Made by a program: the position numbers and the translations under genes. From SAR324 cluster bacterium (GTDB taxonomy: Bacteria; SAR324; NAC60-12): a stretch of 55,967 nucleotides of DNA. A model generated the notes under the pieces. That model did no database searches and was not told the origin of the DNA. It worked only from the letters and a program-made list of their open reading frames with translations. The DNA lies in assembly GCA_029245725.1 (NCBI GenBank), contig JAQWOT010000096.1, positions 1 through 55,967 of the forward strand, in the 5' to 3' direction. Within the stretch, counting starts at the first letter, position 1. The number at the start of each line of letters is the position of its first letter. Positions 41,540 to 49,796 of the stretch are shown here, in pieces.

Positions 41540-41571
41540 CCTTCCTTCCTTCCTTCCTTCCTTCCTTCCTT
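41540..41571. repeat. (CCTT)8 tetranucleotide microsatellite
   Basis: Eight perfect tandem copies of CCTT fill 41540-41571. The tract lies in the 248-base region between the importer ATPase gene and the aldehyde dehydrogenase gene, 137 bases before its ATG. TTGACT, a -35-like hexamer, begins four bases after the tract (41575-41580), though no good -10 follows. Tetranucleotide tracts of this length are prone to slipped-strand change in copy number. The rest of 41461-41708 shows nothing coding. Confidence 0.95.
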
Positions 41572-41708
41572 TTATTGACTGTCTTGCTTTCTCCTCAATA
41601 GCTGCTAGAGAATTCCAATATTCATCAATTACCTAAAATGAAGGTCTCCCTGTTCAGTGAATTTGTAAAAGTTCAGCTCTACTCCGAGGCCCAAAAAAAA
41701 TCTAGCTC

Positions 41709-43091
41709 ATGAATTCCATCACTAAATCCAATTACGACCAGATTCTAGATAAAGCAGCAGCCATTCAGCGCAAGTGGAGAAAAATTCCAGCTCCGAGAAG
41801 AGGTGAATTGCTACGGGTCTTTGGCAATCAATTGCGCGAATCTCAAGAAGGCATTGCCCATTGCATCATGACCGATGCCAAGAAAATCCAGGCAGAAGCC
41901 CTGGGAGAGGTGCAGGAGGCGATCGACATGTGTGACTTCGCCGTAGGGCTTTCGCGGCAACTCTATGGGCTGACGATTGCCAGTGAGCGTCCAGAACACA
42001 AGCTACAAGAAGCCTATCATCCGTTGGGAGTCATTGGAGTAATCACTGCGTTCAACTTCCCCTGTGCCGTCTGGTCCTGGAACCATTGTCTCGCAATAGT
42101 TTGTGGGAACAGCGTGGTCTGGAAAGCTTCTCCCAAGGCGTTGCATGTTACTGCCGCTTGTAAGCAGGCCTGGGATCAGACTGTGCAAAATTGTATGCCT
42201 GGGGAGGGATTTGAGGATCTGTTGCAGTTGGTCGAAGGGCATAAAGAGCAAGCGGAGTGGATGGCTGATGATGCGCGCATCAGCCTGCTGAGTGCGACGG
42301 GTTCAACGGGGATGGGCAAGGCGTTGGCTCCACGAGTTGCCACCCGTTTGGGTAAGGCGCTCTACGAGCTCGGGGGGAATAACGGGATGGTTGTCAGCCA
42401 ACATGGCAACCTCGATCTGGCGGTTCGGGCAATTGTCTTTGGGGCGGTTGGTACAGCAGGGCAGCGCTGCACCACCTTGCGTCGCTTGATCGTACACGAG
42501 TCGGTTTATAATGAACTGCTGTCCAAGTTGAAGCCAGCCTATGCGAGCTTAGCTGTTGGAGATCAATTCAATGCAGAAACCCTGGTTGGGCCATTGATCG
42601 ATGGGGCAGCCGTTGAAAGGATGCAGAATGCCTTGTCTTCTGCAAGAGCAAAAGAATATATCGTTCATGGTGGAGAGCACCTCGGAGATTGCCTGGTGCG
42701 TCCGGCCATCGTTGAAGTGACAGAACAGTGTGAGTTGGTACGGACCGAAACCTTTGCACCGATCCTCTATATGCTGAAGTATTCAGAGTTGACGGAGGCA
42801 ATTCAGCTACACAATGGTGTTCCCCAGGGTCTGAGTTCCTGTATCTTTACAGACAACCTGCAGGAAGCTGAGACCTTCACCTCGGCAGTTGGTTCAGACT
42901 GTGGGATTGTCAACGTGAATATCGGCCCCAGTGGTGCAGAAATTGGTGGCGCTTTTGGAGGAGAAAAGGAGACAGGGGGAGGCCGCGAATCTGGTTCCGA
43001 TGCTTGGAAGCAATACATGTGTCGTAGCACGATTACTATCAATTATGGAAAGTCACTTCCCTTGGCTCAAGGGATCAAGTTCGGAGATTGA
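41709..43091 (+). CDS. ALDH7-type (antiquitin-like) aldehyde dehydrogenase, short N-terminus
   Basis: A 460-residue NAD-dependent aldehyde dehydrogenase. Catalytic residues are in place: Asn116 (AFNFP), Glu220 (ELGGNN) and the nucleophile Cys254 in GTAGQRCTTLRR. The C-terminal GAEIGGAFGGEKETGGGRESGSDAWKQYM region is characteristic of ALDH7 (alpha-aminoadipic semialdehyde dehydrogenases), which oxidise lysine-derived semialdehydes and related aldehydes. It starts directly at the segment that follows the first beta-strands, so about 40 family-typical residues are missing. An in-frame TAG at 41703-41705 excludes a longer product. No Shine-Dalgarno site is seen. The hydroxylase gene follows after four bases. 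Confidence 0.88.
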   Translation: MNSITKSNYDQILDKAAAIQRKWRKIPAPRRGELLRVFGNQLRESQEGIAHCIMTDAKKIQAEALGEVQEAIDMCDFAVGLSRQLYGLTIASERPEHKLQEAYHPLGVIGVITAFNFPCAVWSWNHCLAIVCGNSVVWKASPKALHVTAACKQAWDQTVQNCMPGEGFEDLLQLVEGHKEQAEWMADDARISLLSATGSTGMGKALAPRVATRLGKALYELGGNNGMVVSQHGNLDLAVRAIVFGAVGTAGQRCTTLRRLIVHESVYNELLSKLKPAYASLAVGDQFNAETLVGPLIDGAAVERMQNALSSARAKEYIVHGGEHLGDCLVRPAIVEVTEQCELVRTETFAPILYMLKYSELTEAIQLHNGVPQGLSSCIFTDNLQEAETFTSAVGSDCGIVNVNIGPSGAEIGGAFGGEKETGGGRESGSDAWKQYMCRSTITINYGKSLPLAQGIKFGD

Positions 43092-43095
43092 TGGT

Positions 43096-43695
43096 ATGCC
43101 CAAAGGTTTCTATCGAGTGCCAGATGTGCAGTTCGATCTTCAGAAGATGCAGGAGGCCCTACAAGAGGTGGATTCCGGGGTGGCTCGGCAGTCTCCTCTT
43201 GGTGAACGAGACATCAACGCCATTTGCCTAACCCAGATTCCTGGTGATCCAAACTCAATCACGGGTGGGAATGTTCGCGGTTTGTTCTGGACCAAGCCTG
43301 ATCATACTGGGGTTGAGGTGCAACGTGATGATCCGATTGATGAAGAGAAGTATTCGGAGTTCGTCAAATTGTTTGAGGATACCTACTTCAAGGAGATCTA
43401 CGACACTTTGATCTCCCGCTACAAGTTGGGTCGAATCCGCCTGCTTTGGAAGCTCCCCCGCACCACTCTGAGTTGGCATCGTGATCCGGAGCCCAGACTT
43501 CATATCCCGATCATTACCAATCCTGGAGCCCACATGGTGATTGAAAAGGTCAACCATCACATGCCAGCAGACGGTTCCGTTTGGATCACGAACAATACTC
43601 GCTATCACAATGCCTTCAATGGTGGTGAAGAAGACCGAGTTCATTTGGTAGCGACTGTGCTGGATTGTGATCTGAGCATCTTCGATCAAAGTTGA
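43096..43695 (+). CDS. Small 2-oxoglutarate/Fe(II) dioxygenase, aspartyl/asparaginyl beta-hydroxylase-like
   Basis: A 199-residue double-stranded beta-helix protein. The iron facial triad can be placed as His128 and Asp130 (SWHRDPEPRLHIPI) with His171 (RYHNAFNG), and the 2-oxoglutarate-binding arginine as Arg181 (DRVHLV). This HxD…H…R pattern is typical of Asp/Asn beta-hydroxylase-like enzymes. The frame is open back to 42931 inside the dehydrogenase gene, but GGAG at 43083-43086 fits the ATG at 43096, four bases after the dehydrogenase stop. The two enzymes are therefore co-expressed. It may hydroxylate a free amino acid, a peptide or a protein side chain. Confidence 0.8.
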   Translation: MPKGFYRVPDVQFDLQKMQEALQEVDSGVARQSPLGERDINAICLTQIPGDPNSITGGNVRGLFWTKPDHTGVEVQRDDPIDEEKYSEFVKLFEDTYFKEIYDTLISRYKLGRIRLLWKLPRTTLSWHRDPEPRLHIPIITNPGAHMVIEKVNHHMPADGSVWITNNTRYHNAFNGGEEDRVHLVATVLDCDLSIFDQS

Positions 43696-43763
43696 CGATC
43701 TCAGTGTTGTTGATGAGAGTGGGTGTAGATGAATTGGTTGACAGTTTCAAAGAAGTGAACGCT

Positions 43764-44279
43764 ATGAAAGTTTTTCGAAGTGTTTCGCTGTGTATTGGGC
43801 TGGGACTCTTATCTTGGGCAAACTCTCTTTCAGCTCATGAGGCCTCGAAGATCAATGCGGAGAGCCTGTTGAGAAAATACTTTCGTAGCGAAATGTTGTC
43901 CTACACCAGTCGGGTGGAAAACCGCTGCAGACGAATTGGGCTCAATGTTGGAAATGTTGATCAAATCCTGGTGGAAGAAATTAAGAAGGCTGAGCTACAA
44001 CCCTTGGCTGAGAAAATAGAAGTTTCTCTTCCAAGAATCTTGCTAGTGAGTGAGGTAAGCTGCCTTTCACAGTATCTTGGCAATACAGTCTTCTACCGTA
44101 CAAGCGTTTCCTTCCAGTGGGAGGATGGTAAAGGTGCAAGTGGTCGGTTAACTTTGGGTCCTCCAGTGAGTGCGATGGGTTTGGGTGATGAGGTGCGCAA
44201 GCCCCTCAATTCTATCCGAAAGGCTGTTCGTGAAAAGATTCGTGATCTGCTGAATGCCCAGCGTCGTCAAGCTGAATGA
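43764..44279 (+). CDS. Secreted protein of unknown function
   Basis: A 171-residue protein with a clear signal peptide (MKVFRSVSLCIGLGLLSWANSLSA, then HEASK). The mature part of about 147 residues has two cysteines (in NRCRRIG and VSCLSQYL) that could form a disulfide, a predicted beta region around TVFYRTSVSFQWEDG and a basic helical C-terminus. I do not recognise a family. The frame extends upstream to 43692, but the signal peptide fixes the start at 43764. It lies 68 bases after the hydroxylase gene and is convergent with the PP2C-like gene 22 bases away. Confidence 0.7.
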   Translation: MKVFRSVSLCIGLGLLSWANSLSAHEASKINAESLLRKYFRSEMLSYTSRVENRCRRIGLNVGNVDQILVEEIKKAELQPLAEKIEVSLPRILLVSEVSCLSQYLGNTVFYRTSVSFQWEDGKGASGRLTLGPPVSAMGLGDEVRKPLNSIRKAVREKIRDLLNAQRRQAE

Positions 44280-44301
44280 AGCTTGGTTTTGTTGATCCAA
44301 C

Positions 44302-45264
44302 TTAGGCGTACTGGACGATCAAGACCGAGCGATCGTCAGAAAACTCCGTACTAGTGGAACCCTTGATTGCGGGACAGCTGTCAATCTTACTTGGATCAAT
44401 GGATTCGATTCGGGCAAACTCTCCCTCCCACGCTGCCACCGTCACTTCATCCGGTAAACTGAAATAGCCGTCTGTAAAGAGTTCAAGGCTCTTGATGGAA
44501 GCCTTTGAACGAGAAAAGCAAAGCATCCCCTCGCCAGCTAGGCTCTTTCCATTCAATGCAGCATAACCCATGGGAAGTTTCCCTTGATTGGCAAAGCGGT
44601 GCTGCGAAACCACTCCCTGTTTGAGAAAGCTCATTGCTTCTGCTGCTGTAGCGGGAAAATTGAGTTTGATGTGCTCTAACAGGTCTTGCTGTTGGGTAGC
44701 CGTCAATACTCCCTGCTCGAGAGCCCTGTCCAGTCCGTAGTACACCACCTGACGGGTTTGATATTCCAGTTCATCACCTTCCAAGCCCTGTTCACTCAAG
44801 AGTAGGAAGAGCGTCTGGCGCGTGAGAGTGGAGACGTGGTCAATTTGTTTGTGCAAGACTATCTCTTCCTGGCCATTCAGACGCACACCGCTATCCCCCA
44901 GCAGGAAAAAGAACAACTCTTCGCCAACATCCCAGGCAAGCACCATTGTGGTTGAGGGCGGTTTGCCTTCCGCTTGAAGTTGGCCTTCCGCAATTTTCTG
45001 TAACAAGACTACTTCCAGTTGCTCATTGACTTGATGAAGCAACTCTTCGTCTTGCACCAATTGTTGAGTTGCCCAAAGTCGACCGACAGCTTCGGCACAA
45101 GTCAATGCCGCAAAGCGTCCGCTGGTAATTCCGTCGAGCATTGTTTTGGTCGGATCAGTTGCCCCGTCAAACAAGGCATAGAGGCCCGGCAGGGTGAGCA
45201 ATACATCCTCCCCTGGGGCTTCAAAAGATCGATACTTAGAACGGTTGAAACAGGAGATTTGCAT
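44302..45264 (-). CDS. PP2C-family serine/threonine phosphatase-like protein
   Basis: A 320-residue cytoplasmic protein. PP2C-type metal motifs appear in order: LFDGATD near 32-38, GDSGV near 121-125, LFTDGYF near 264-270 and DDRSVLIV at the C-terminus. About 90 residues between the second and third motifs are helical and atypical (QQDLLEHIKLNF region). It would remove phosphate from Ser/Thr of proteins, or act on a small phosphoester. It starts six bases after the stop of the importer permease, without its own Shine-Dalgarno site, so it is the last gene of the importer operon. No partner kinase is visible in the window. Confidence 0.8.
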   Translation of the reverse strand: MQISCFNRSKYRSFEAPGEDVLLTLPGLYALFDGATDPTKTMLDGITSGRFAALTCAEAVGRLWATQQLVQDEELLHQVNEQLEVVLLQKIAEGQLQAEGKPPSTTMVLAWDVGEELFFFLLGDSGVRLNGQEEIVLHKQIDHVSTLTRQTLFLLLSEQGLEGDELEYQTRQVVYYGLDRALEQGVLTATQQQDLLEHIKLNFPATAAEAMSFLKQGVVSQHRFANQGKLPMGYAALNGKSLAGEGMLCFSRSKASIKSLELFTDGYFSLPDEVTVAAWEGEFARIESIDPSKIDSCPAIKGSTSTEFSDDRSVLIVQYA

Positions 45265-45270
45265 GAATAA

Positions 45271-46917
45271 TTAAAGAAAAGAGGCACCATCAGAACGGGA
45301 AACCTTCATCACCGTGAAGACACAGACTGCTGTGCTGACCAATAAAATTGTTGAGAGGGCAGCTGCAATACCAAATTCACCATCCAATACAGAGAGATAG
45401 ACTCTTACCGGCATAGTCATAGTGGATGATGTGTAAAGGATCAAAGTTGACGATAGTTCATTAATTGCTGTGATAAAACTCATCATCCCACCAGCGATCA
45501 AGCCCGGTAGCATTAGGGGAAGTGTGATTTTGAGGAAGACCCTGGAGGGAGCCACACCAAGGCTGATAGCAGCCTCTTCAACTGATGGTTTAACCGTACG
45601 TAGGGTTGCTGAAGTGGAACGAACACCGTAGGGCAGACGGCGTATGAAAACGATCAGGACGATGATCAAAGCTGTTCCAACCAAATCTAAAGGCCAGGTA
45701 TTGAAAGTGACGACAAAGCCAATTGCCATAACCACTCCTGGCACGATGTAGGGAACCATCAATAGGCTATCGAGTGATCCAGACCATACATTGCTTTTAC
45801 GTACGATTACATAGGAAATGAATCCGCTGACCCCAACGATCAATACAACGGCCAAGGATGCAAAGATAAAGCTGTTTGCGACTGAATCATCAATCTCTCG
45901 CCAGACCCGTTCATAGCTACCCATCGCATAGCCACCGCTGAAGACAGGGCCCTTGGTGGCCAGGAAGGAAGTATGAATTACGATCAGGTTTGGAAGCATG
46001 CTGATCAGCACTACTAGATAGCAGAAACCTTGAATCAGGAGACCTTGTGTCCCTACTGGTTTCTGTTGCTCAATCTTTCGTGAAATCCCACTGACATAGC
46101 GCCGCTTTTTCATGAAATTACGCTGAGCGGTCACTACCAAAATAGAAATTATGGTTAGGATGATAGAGATTGTCACAGCTAATGAGGGAGTTCCTCCCAT
46201 TTCAGTTGTGTATTGGTTATAAGCAATTGTGGAGAGAGTCCTAAAGTTTTTACCAATGATGGAAGGAGTCCCAAAATCCGCGATGCTCAAGACGAAGCAA
46301 AGAATTGCGCTAGTGCTAACTGCTGGAAATGCCAGGGGTAGAGTAATCCTAAGAAATCGTTCCCAGGTCTTATAGCCCAGGTTCTCCGCAGCCTCTTCAT
46401 AGGATCGATTGATCGCACTTAGCGCCCCCTCCGTCATGATAAAAACAAAAGGGTAGTACTTGAAACTGAAGACAAGAACAATTCCTGGCAGGCCATAAAT
46501 CAGAGGTGGATCAAGCCCTAGACTGCGAAGAAAATTAGTAATGGATCCATTCGCACCCAGCAGCATTATCCAAGCATAAGCCCCGATGAAAGGAGGGGAA
46601 ACCAAAGCTAAGATTGCAAGTGTAGAGATAAAGGGTCGCCAGCGTACTCGATAACGTGACATGAAATACGCTAGAGGAATTCCCAACAAGCAGGCGCCAA
46701 GCATTCCAAGCATGCCAACTAACAGGGTGTTAGTTACTGCCGTAAGGTAGTAACGGTGGGAAAGAATCTTCAGGTAATGTTTGAGCGTCCATTCTCCTGT
46801 ATCTGCATCAAGGAAACTAAGATGCAATACTTGAGATAGGGGCCAGAGGAGAAATATCGCAATTAGTGCTACGACACCGAGAAGGATCAGGTTCCAGAAG
46901 TCAAATAGACGCTTCAT
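45271..46917 (-). CDS. Double-domain ABC transporter permease, FbpB/AfuB type
   Basis: A 548-residue fused permease with about twelve hydrophobic segments. It has two coupling loops, EEAAENLGYKTWERFLRITLPLAFP in the first half and EEAAISLGVAPSRVFLKITLPLMLPG in the second, each a clear EAA motif. The frame has a TTG at 46920, but the ATG at 46917 overlaps the ATPase stop as TGATG, which I take as the start. The family imports ferric iron, phosphonates, hexose phosphates or thiamine. It belongs with the ATPase and binding protein encoded upstream. Confidence 0.9.
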   Translation of the reverse strand: MKRLFDFWNLILLGVVALIAIFLLWPLSQVLHLSFLDADTGEWTLKHYLKILSHRYYLTAVTNTLLVGMLGMLGACLLGIPLAYFMSRYRVRWRPFISTLAILALVSPPFIGAYAWIMLLGANGSITNFLRSLGLDPPLIYGLPGIVLVFSFKYYPFVFIMTEGALSAINRSYEEAAENLGYKTWERFLRITLPLAFPAVSTSAILCFVLSIADFGTPSIIGKNFRTLSTIAYNQYTTEMGGTPSLAVTISIILTIISILVVTAQRNFMKKRRYVSGISRKIEQQKPVGTQGLLIQGFCYLVVLISMLPNLIVIHTSFLATKGPVFSGGYAMGSYERVWREIDDSVANSFIFASLAVVLIVGVSGFISYVIVRKSNVWSGSLDSLLMVPYIVPGVVMAIGFVVTFNTWPLDLVGTALIIVLIVFIRRLPYGVRSTSATLRTVKPSVEEAAISLGVAPSRVFLKITLPLMLPGLIAGGMMSFITAINELSSTLILYTSSTMTMPVRVYLSVLDGEFGIAAALSTILLVSTAVCVFTVMKVSRSDGASFL

Positions 46918-48029
46918 CAATTAACCAACATGCGTCTCCCCTCAGCATCGGGGTCAAAAAACTTTATTGCTCTCCAATCAAAGCTAATCCTGTGTTGTTG
47001 CTTGGTTTGTAAGAGAGAGGATTGTTCTCCTGCAGGGATAATAATCTTAAGTAAAAAATTACCAGAAACGTTTACACTGAGGTGATATTCACGTCCAAGA
47101 AAGTTGACTTCATCAAGTTCAACATCTAGCAGGAGATCGGTCTCAGAAACCTTTATTGGATCTAACTGAATTTGTTCAGGTCTGATGGAAGCTAGCCAGC
47201 CAGCGGCCCCTGTGTTTTGAAATGCTTCTGGTGGATTTTGACCAGAACAATTTTGGCTGAGCTTGCCTACTTCAATGAAGTTGTTTCCACCCACAAAAGA
47301 AGCTACAAAAAAATTTGCAGGGTTTTGGTACATCTCAATTGGTGAACCAGTTTGTTGAACCTGCCCTTCATTCAGCACGCAAATCAGGTCAGAAACTGCA
47401 AGAGCCTCTTCCTGATCGTGAGTAACATAAATTGTGGTGATACCGAGTTGTTTTTGGATTCTACGAATTTCGGACCGAAGTTCCTCACGAAGCTGGGCAT
47501 CCAGATTCGATAGAGGTTCGTCCATTAGAATTACTCTCGGGCTCATAATCAACGACCGAGCCAAGCCAACTCTTTGCTGCTGACCTCCACTCAGTTCATG
47601 TGGCATTCTTTTACACAGTGACTCCAATTGAACAACCTGCAGGATGTCCATCATTCGCTTCTGATATTCCCTGTTGGGGAGCTTAAGACGCTTCAATCCG
47701 AAGCCAACATTGTCTTCCACATTCAAGTGAGGAAAGATGGCATAGTCCTGAAAAACCATGCCAATGTTTCGTTGATGTGGGGAGAGTGAGCGAATAGAAG
47801 CCCTGTCGATTTTTAAATCTCCAGAGTCAATATCATGGAAGCCTGCCAAAGCCCTCAGGAGTGTTGTTTTACCACATCCGCTTGGACCTAGCAGTGTAAA
47901 GAAGGCCCCACTGGGAATATCCAGTGAGACCTGATTTAGGGCTTGGAAGCTACCATATTTTTTTACAGCAGCTTCAACTGTAACTTGTGACAAGAAAAAG
48001 ACTCGTAGGAAGTTCTCACTGAACGTCAA
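46917..48029 (-). CDS. ABC transporter ATP-binding protein, FbpC/PotA type
   Basis: A 370-residue ATPase. It has Walker A GPSGCGKTT, signature LSGGQQQRVGLARSL, Walker [17 protein letters not shown], switch YVTHDQEEALAVSD and a C-terminal regulatory domain of about 120 residues. There is no good ATG. The longest frame starts at a TTG at 48029, overlapping the binding-protein gene by 14 bases. A second TTG at 47990, reading MSQVTVEAAVKKYG, fits the family's usual beginning better and may be the real start. The downstream permease is coupled by TGATG. Confidence 0.88.
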   Translation of the reverse strand: MTFSENFLRVFFLSQVTVEAAVKKYGSFQALNQVSLDIPSGAFFTLLGPSGCGKTTLLRALAGFHDIDSGDLKIDRASIRSLSPHQRNIGMVFQDYAIFPHLNVEDNVGFGLKRLKLPNREYQKRMMDILQVVQLESLCKRMPHELSGGQQQRVGLARSLIMSPRVILMDEPLSNLDAQLREELRSEIRRIQKQLGITTIYVTHDQEEALAVSDLICVLNEGQVQQTGSPIEMYQNPANFFVASFVGGNNFIEVGKLSQNCSGQNPPEAFQNTGAAGWLASIRPEQIQLDPIKVSETDLLLDVELDEVNFLGREYHLSVNVSGNFLLKIIIPAGEQSSLLQTKQQHRISFDWRAIKFFDPDAEGRRMLVN

Positions 48030-49011
48030 GCAAGGTGTCGCTCCAACGGCCCACCAGCTGTTTCTTGTTTTCTACTGCCCAAAGCAAGTCATATTCGATG
48101 GTCTTGATTTGGTTCAGCGGTGTGAGTTCCTTCACAGATTCGACATCAATCCGCACAGGTCGACGGCCAATTGCTGCAACAGAGCTTTGGGCGTCTTTGG
48201 AAATCATGTAATCCAAAAATTGTTTGCCGGCACTAGGGTTTGGCCCGTTGGCAACCAGAGCCATTGCGTCAGGAACCAGGGAAGTTCCATCAGAGGGGTA
48301 AACAATTTCTACTGGTCCGCCCCCTAGTTTGTAGCGTAAGGCTGCATCTTCTAGAGTGATCCCAACTGCAGCTTCTCCATCATTGACAAATCGTGGAACT
48401 GCACCAGAACTGTTCGAGAGAACCATATTGGCCATTATATTTTTGTAGGTATCCCAACCCTTATCGTTGTTCCCATAAATTTGTAGGACAGTAGCCAACT
48501 GGATGTAGGAAGAACCAGACTTATCTGCACGAGCGGAAGAAATTTTTCCTTTATAGGCAGACTTGGTTAGGTCAGACCAAGACTTAGGGACATCAGCTCC
48601 CTTCATCTGTTGATTGTTGACCAAGAAGACAGAGACGATCGCTGTAAAGGGTAACCAAGTTTGGCTTGGCCGAAGCTGTGGATTGATTTTATCATCATCC
48701 TTGGGTGTGTAGTTGACAAACAGTTCCTTGTTGAAATCCACTAACTCACCACCAACGCTCCAAATAACGTCTGCTGTTTGACGCCCTTTTTCAGCTCTCA
48801 AACGATTAAGCAATTCACCTGAACCAGCTTTAACAATTTCGACTTTAATGCCGGATTGTTTTTCAAAAGCTGGAACTAAGGTGTCAATCAGTTTCTGGGG
48901 AGCAGCAGTGTAAACCGCTACTGTCTCTGCTGCTATGGTATTGGCAGAGATGAGTGCTGTGAAAGCTGAGGCGTAGAAGAATATTTTTGAAAAGAACGAA
49001 GTGATCTTCAT
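48016..49011 (-). CDS. ABC transporter substrate-binding protein, FbpA/AfuA-like family 1
   Basis: A 331-residue periplasmic protein. The signal peptide (FFYASAFTALISANTIAA) is followed by ETVAVYTAAPQKLIDTLVPAFEKQSGIKVE, the hallmark of the ferric/2-aminoethylphosphonate-type group. The adjacent tyrosine pair that ferric-binding FbpA proteins use in this area is not visible; instead there are SSARADKSGSSY and VYPSDGTSLVPDA, which suit an anionic organic ligand such as a phosphonate or sugar phosphate. GGAG lies a few bases before the ATG. It is first in the operon with ATPase, permease and PP2C-like genes. The ligand is an inference. Confidence 0.85.
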   Translation of the reverse strand: MKITSFFSKIFFYASAFTALISANTIAAETVAVYTAAPQKLIDTLVPAFEKQSGIKVEIVKAGSGELLNRLRAEKGRQTADVIWSVGGELVDFNKELFVNYTPKDDDKINPQLRPSQTWLPFTAIVSVFLVNNQQMKGADVPKSWSDLTKSAYKGKISSARADKSGSSYIQLATVLQIYGNNDKGWDTYKNIMANMVLSNSSGAVPRFVNDGEAAVGITLEDAALRYKLGGGPVEIVYPSDGTSLVPDAMALVANGPNPSAGKQFLDYMISKDAQSSVAAIGRRPVRIDVESVKELTPLNQIKTIEYDLLWAVENKKQLVGRWSDTLLDVQ

Positions 49012-49068
49012 CGGAACTCCCTAATGAAAGAATAAACAAGGTCTTCAACTATATTTGCTGAAATAAGA

Positions 49069-49079
49069 CCTATGATAGG
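49069..49079. promoter_or_regulatory. Short palindrome upstream of the FbpA-like gene
   Basis: CCTATGATAGG has perfect five-base arms around a central G, 58-68 bases before the ATG at 49011. The position suits an operator, but arms this short are expected by chance every 1,000 bases or so. I see nothing else in the intergenic stretch 49012-49179. Confidence 0.2.
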
Positions 49080-49179
49080 ACCGCATTACACTGGAGGAGC
49101 AGTAATCCAATTTCAAGGGAATTGTGACTTCTATTGATCACAAAAATCTGAAATTTGCCTTTATGAATTAAGCCCCATT

Positions 49180-49785
49180 TCAAAAAAGAGAGGGCTGTTG
49201 AACAGGAGCCAGCTCTTCTGGTTGCAAAGCCAAGGACAACAATGGAGCTCTGAGTAGTGGTTCCAGCGTTGGGAATGGTCTGTTCAACCAGTTTGAGACT
49301 TCAACAGGAGGAAGGAGCAGTGGCATGCGATGGTGAATCGGAGCGCATTGAGGAGTGGGCTGGGTGGTCAGAGTCACCAGACGATTGGTTGAATCCTTCT
49401 CTGCAAACCAGATAGCTGCCATGAATAGAGTAGATTCATCAGAGGCATGAAGGCGAAATTTCTGCTTCTGACCGCTCTCCAAGATCTTCCATTCATACCA
49501 GCCACTGCAGGGGATCACGCAACGTCGTGATCGAAACGCTTCACGAAATGTCATTTTAGTAGCAACAGTCTCGGCCTGGGCGTTGATCAGCAGTTGCTTG
49601 CTCCAGGAGGGTTGGATGCCCCACTGAAGACGGACCTGGGTGAAGCCTCGGGGCTCAGCCTGTAGAGTATCTACCTGTTGTGTGGGTCGTAGATCACGAT
49701 TCTCTCTACTCTCCCATTCTACGCCAAAGCCTACCTTGACGGCATCAATGATTTTGTTCGGGAGAATATCAATCCGTCCACACAT
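49180..49785 (-). CDS. SRAP family protein (YedK/HMCES-like abasic-site crosslinker)
   Basis: A 201-residue protein whose second residue, Cys2 (MCGR), is the nucleophile that forms a thiazolidine crosslink with abasic sites in single-stranded DNA. Partner residues are present: Asn68 in INAQAET, Glu98 in SGWYEWK and His152 in PIHHRMP. The usual YNxxP turn reads RDLRP here. The family protects abasic sites at replication forks. The gene starts 11 bases after the sulfotransferase gene in the same direction, probably for compactness rather than shared function. There is no clear Shine-Dalgarno site. Confidence 0.92.
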   Translation of the reverse strand: MCGRIDILPNKIIDAVKVGFGVEWESRENRDLRPTQQVDTLQAEPRGFTQVRLQWGIQPSWSKQLLINAQAETVATKMTFREAFRSRRCVIPCSGWYEWKILESGQKQKFRLHASDESTLFMAAIWFAEKDSTNRLVTLTTQPTPQCAPIHHRMPLLLPPVEVSNWLNRPFPTLEPLLRAPLLSLALQPEELAPVQQPSLF

Positions 49786-49796
49786 GGTCAGATACT

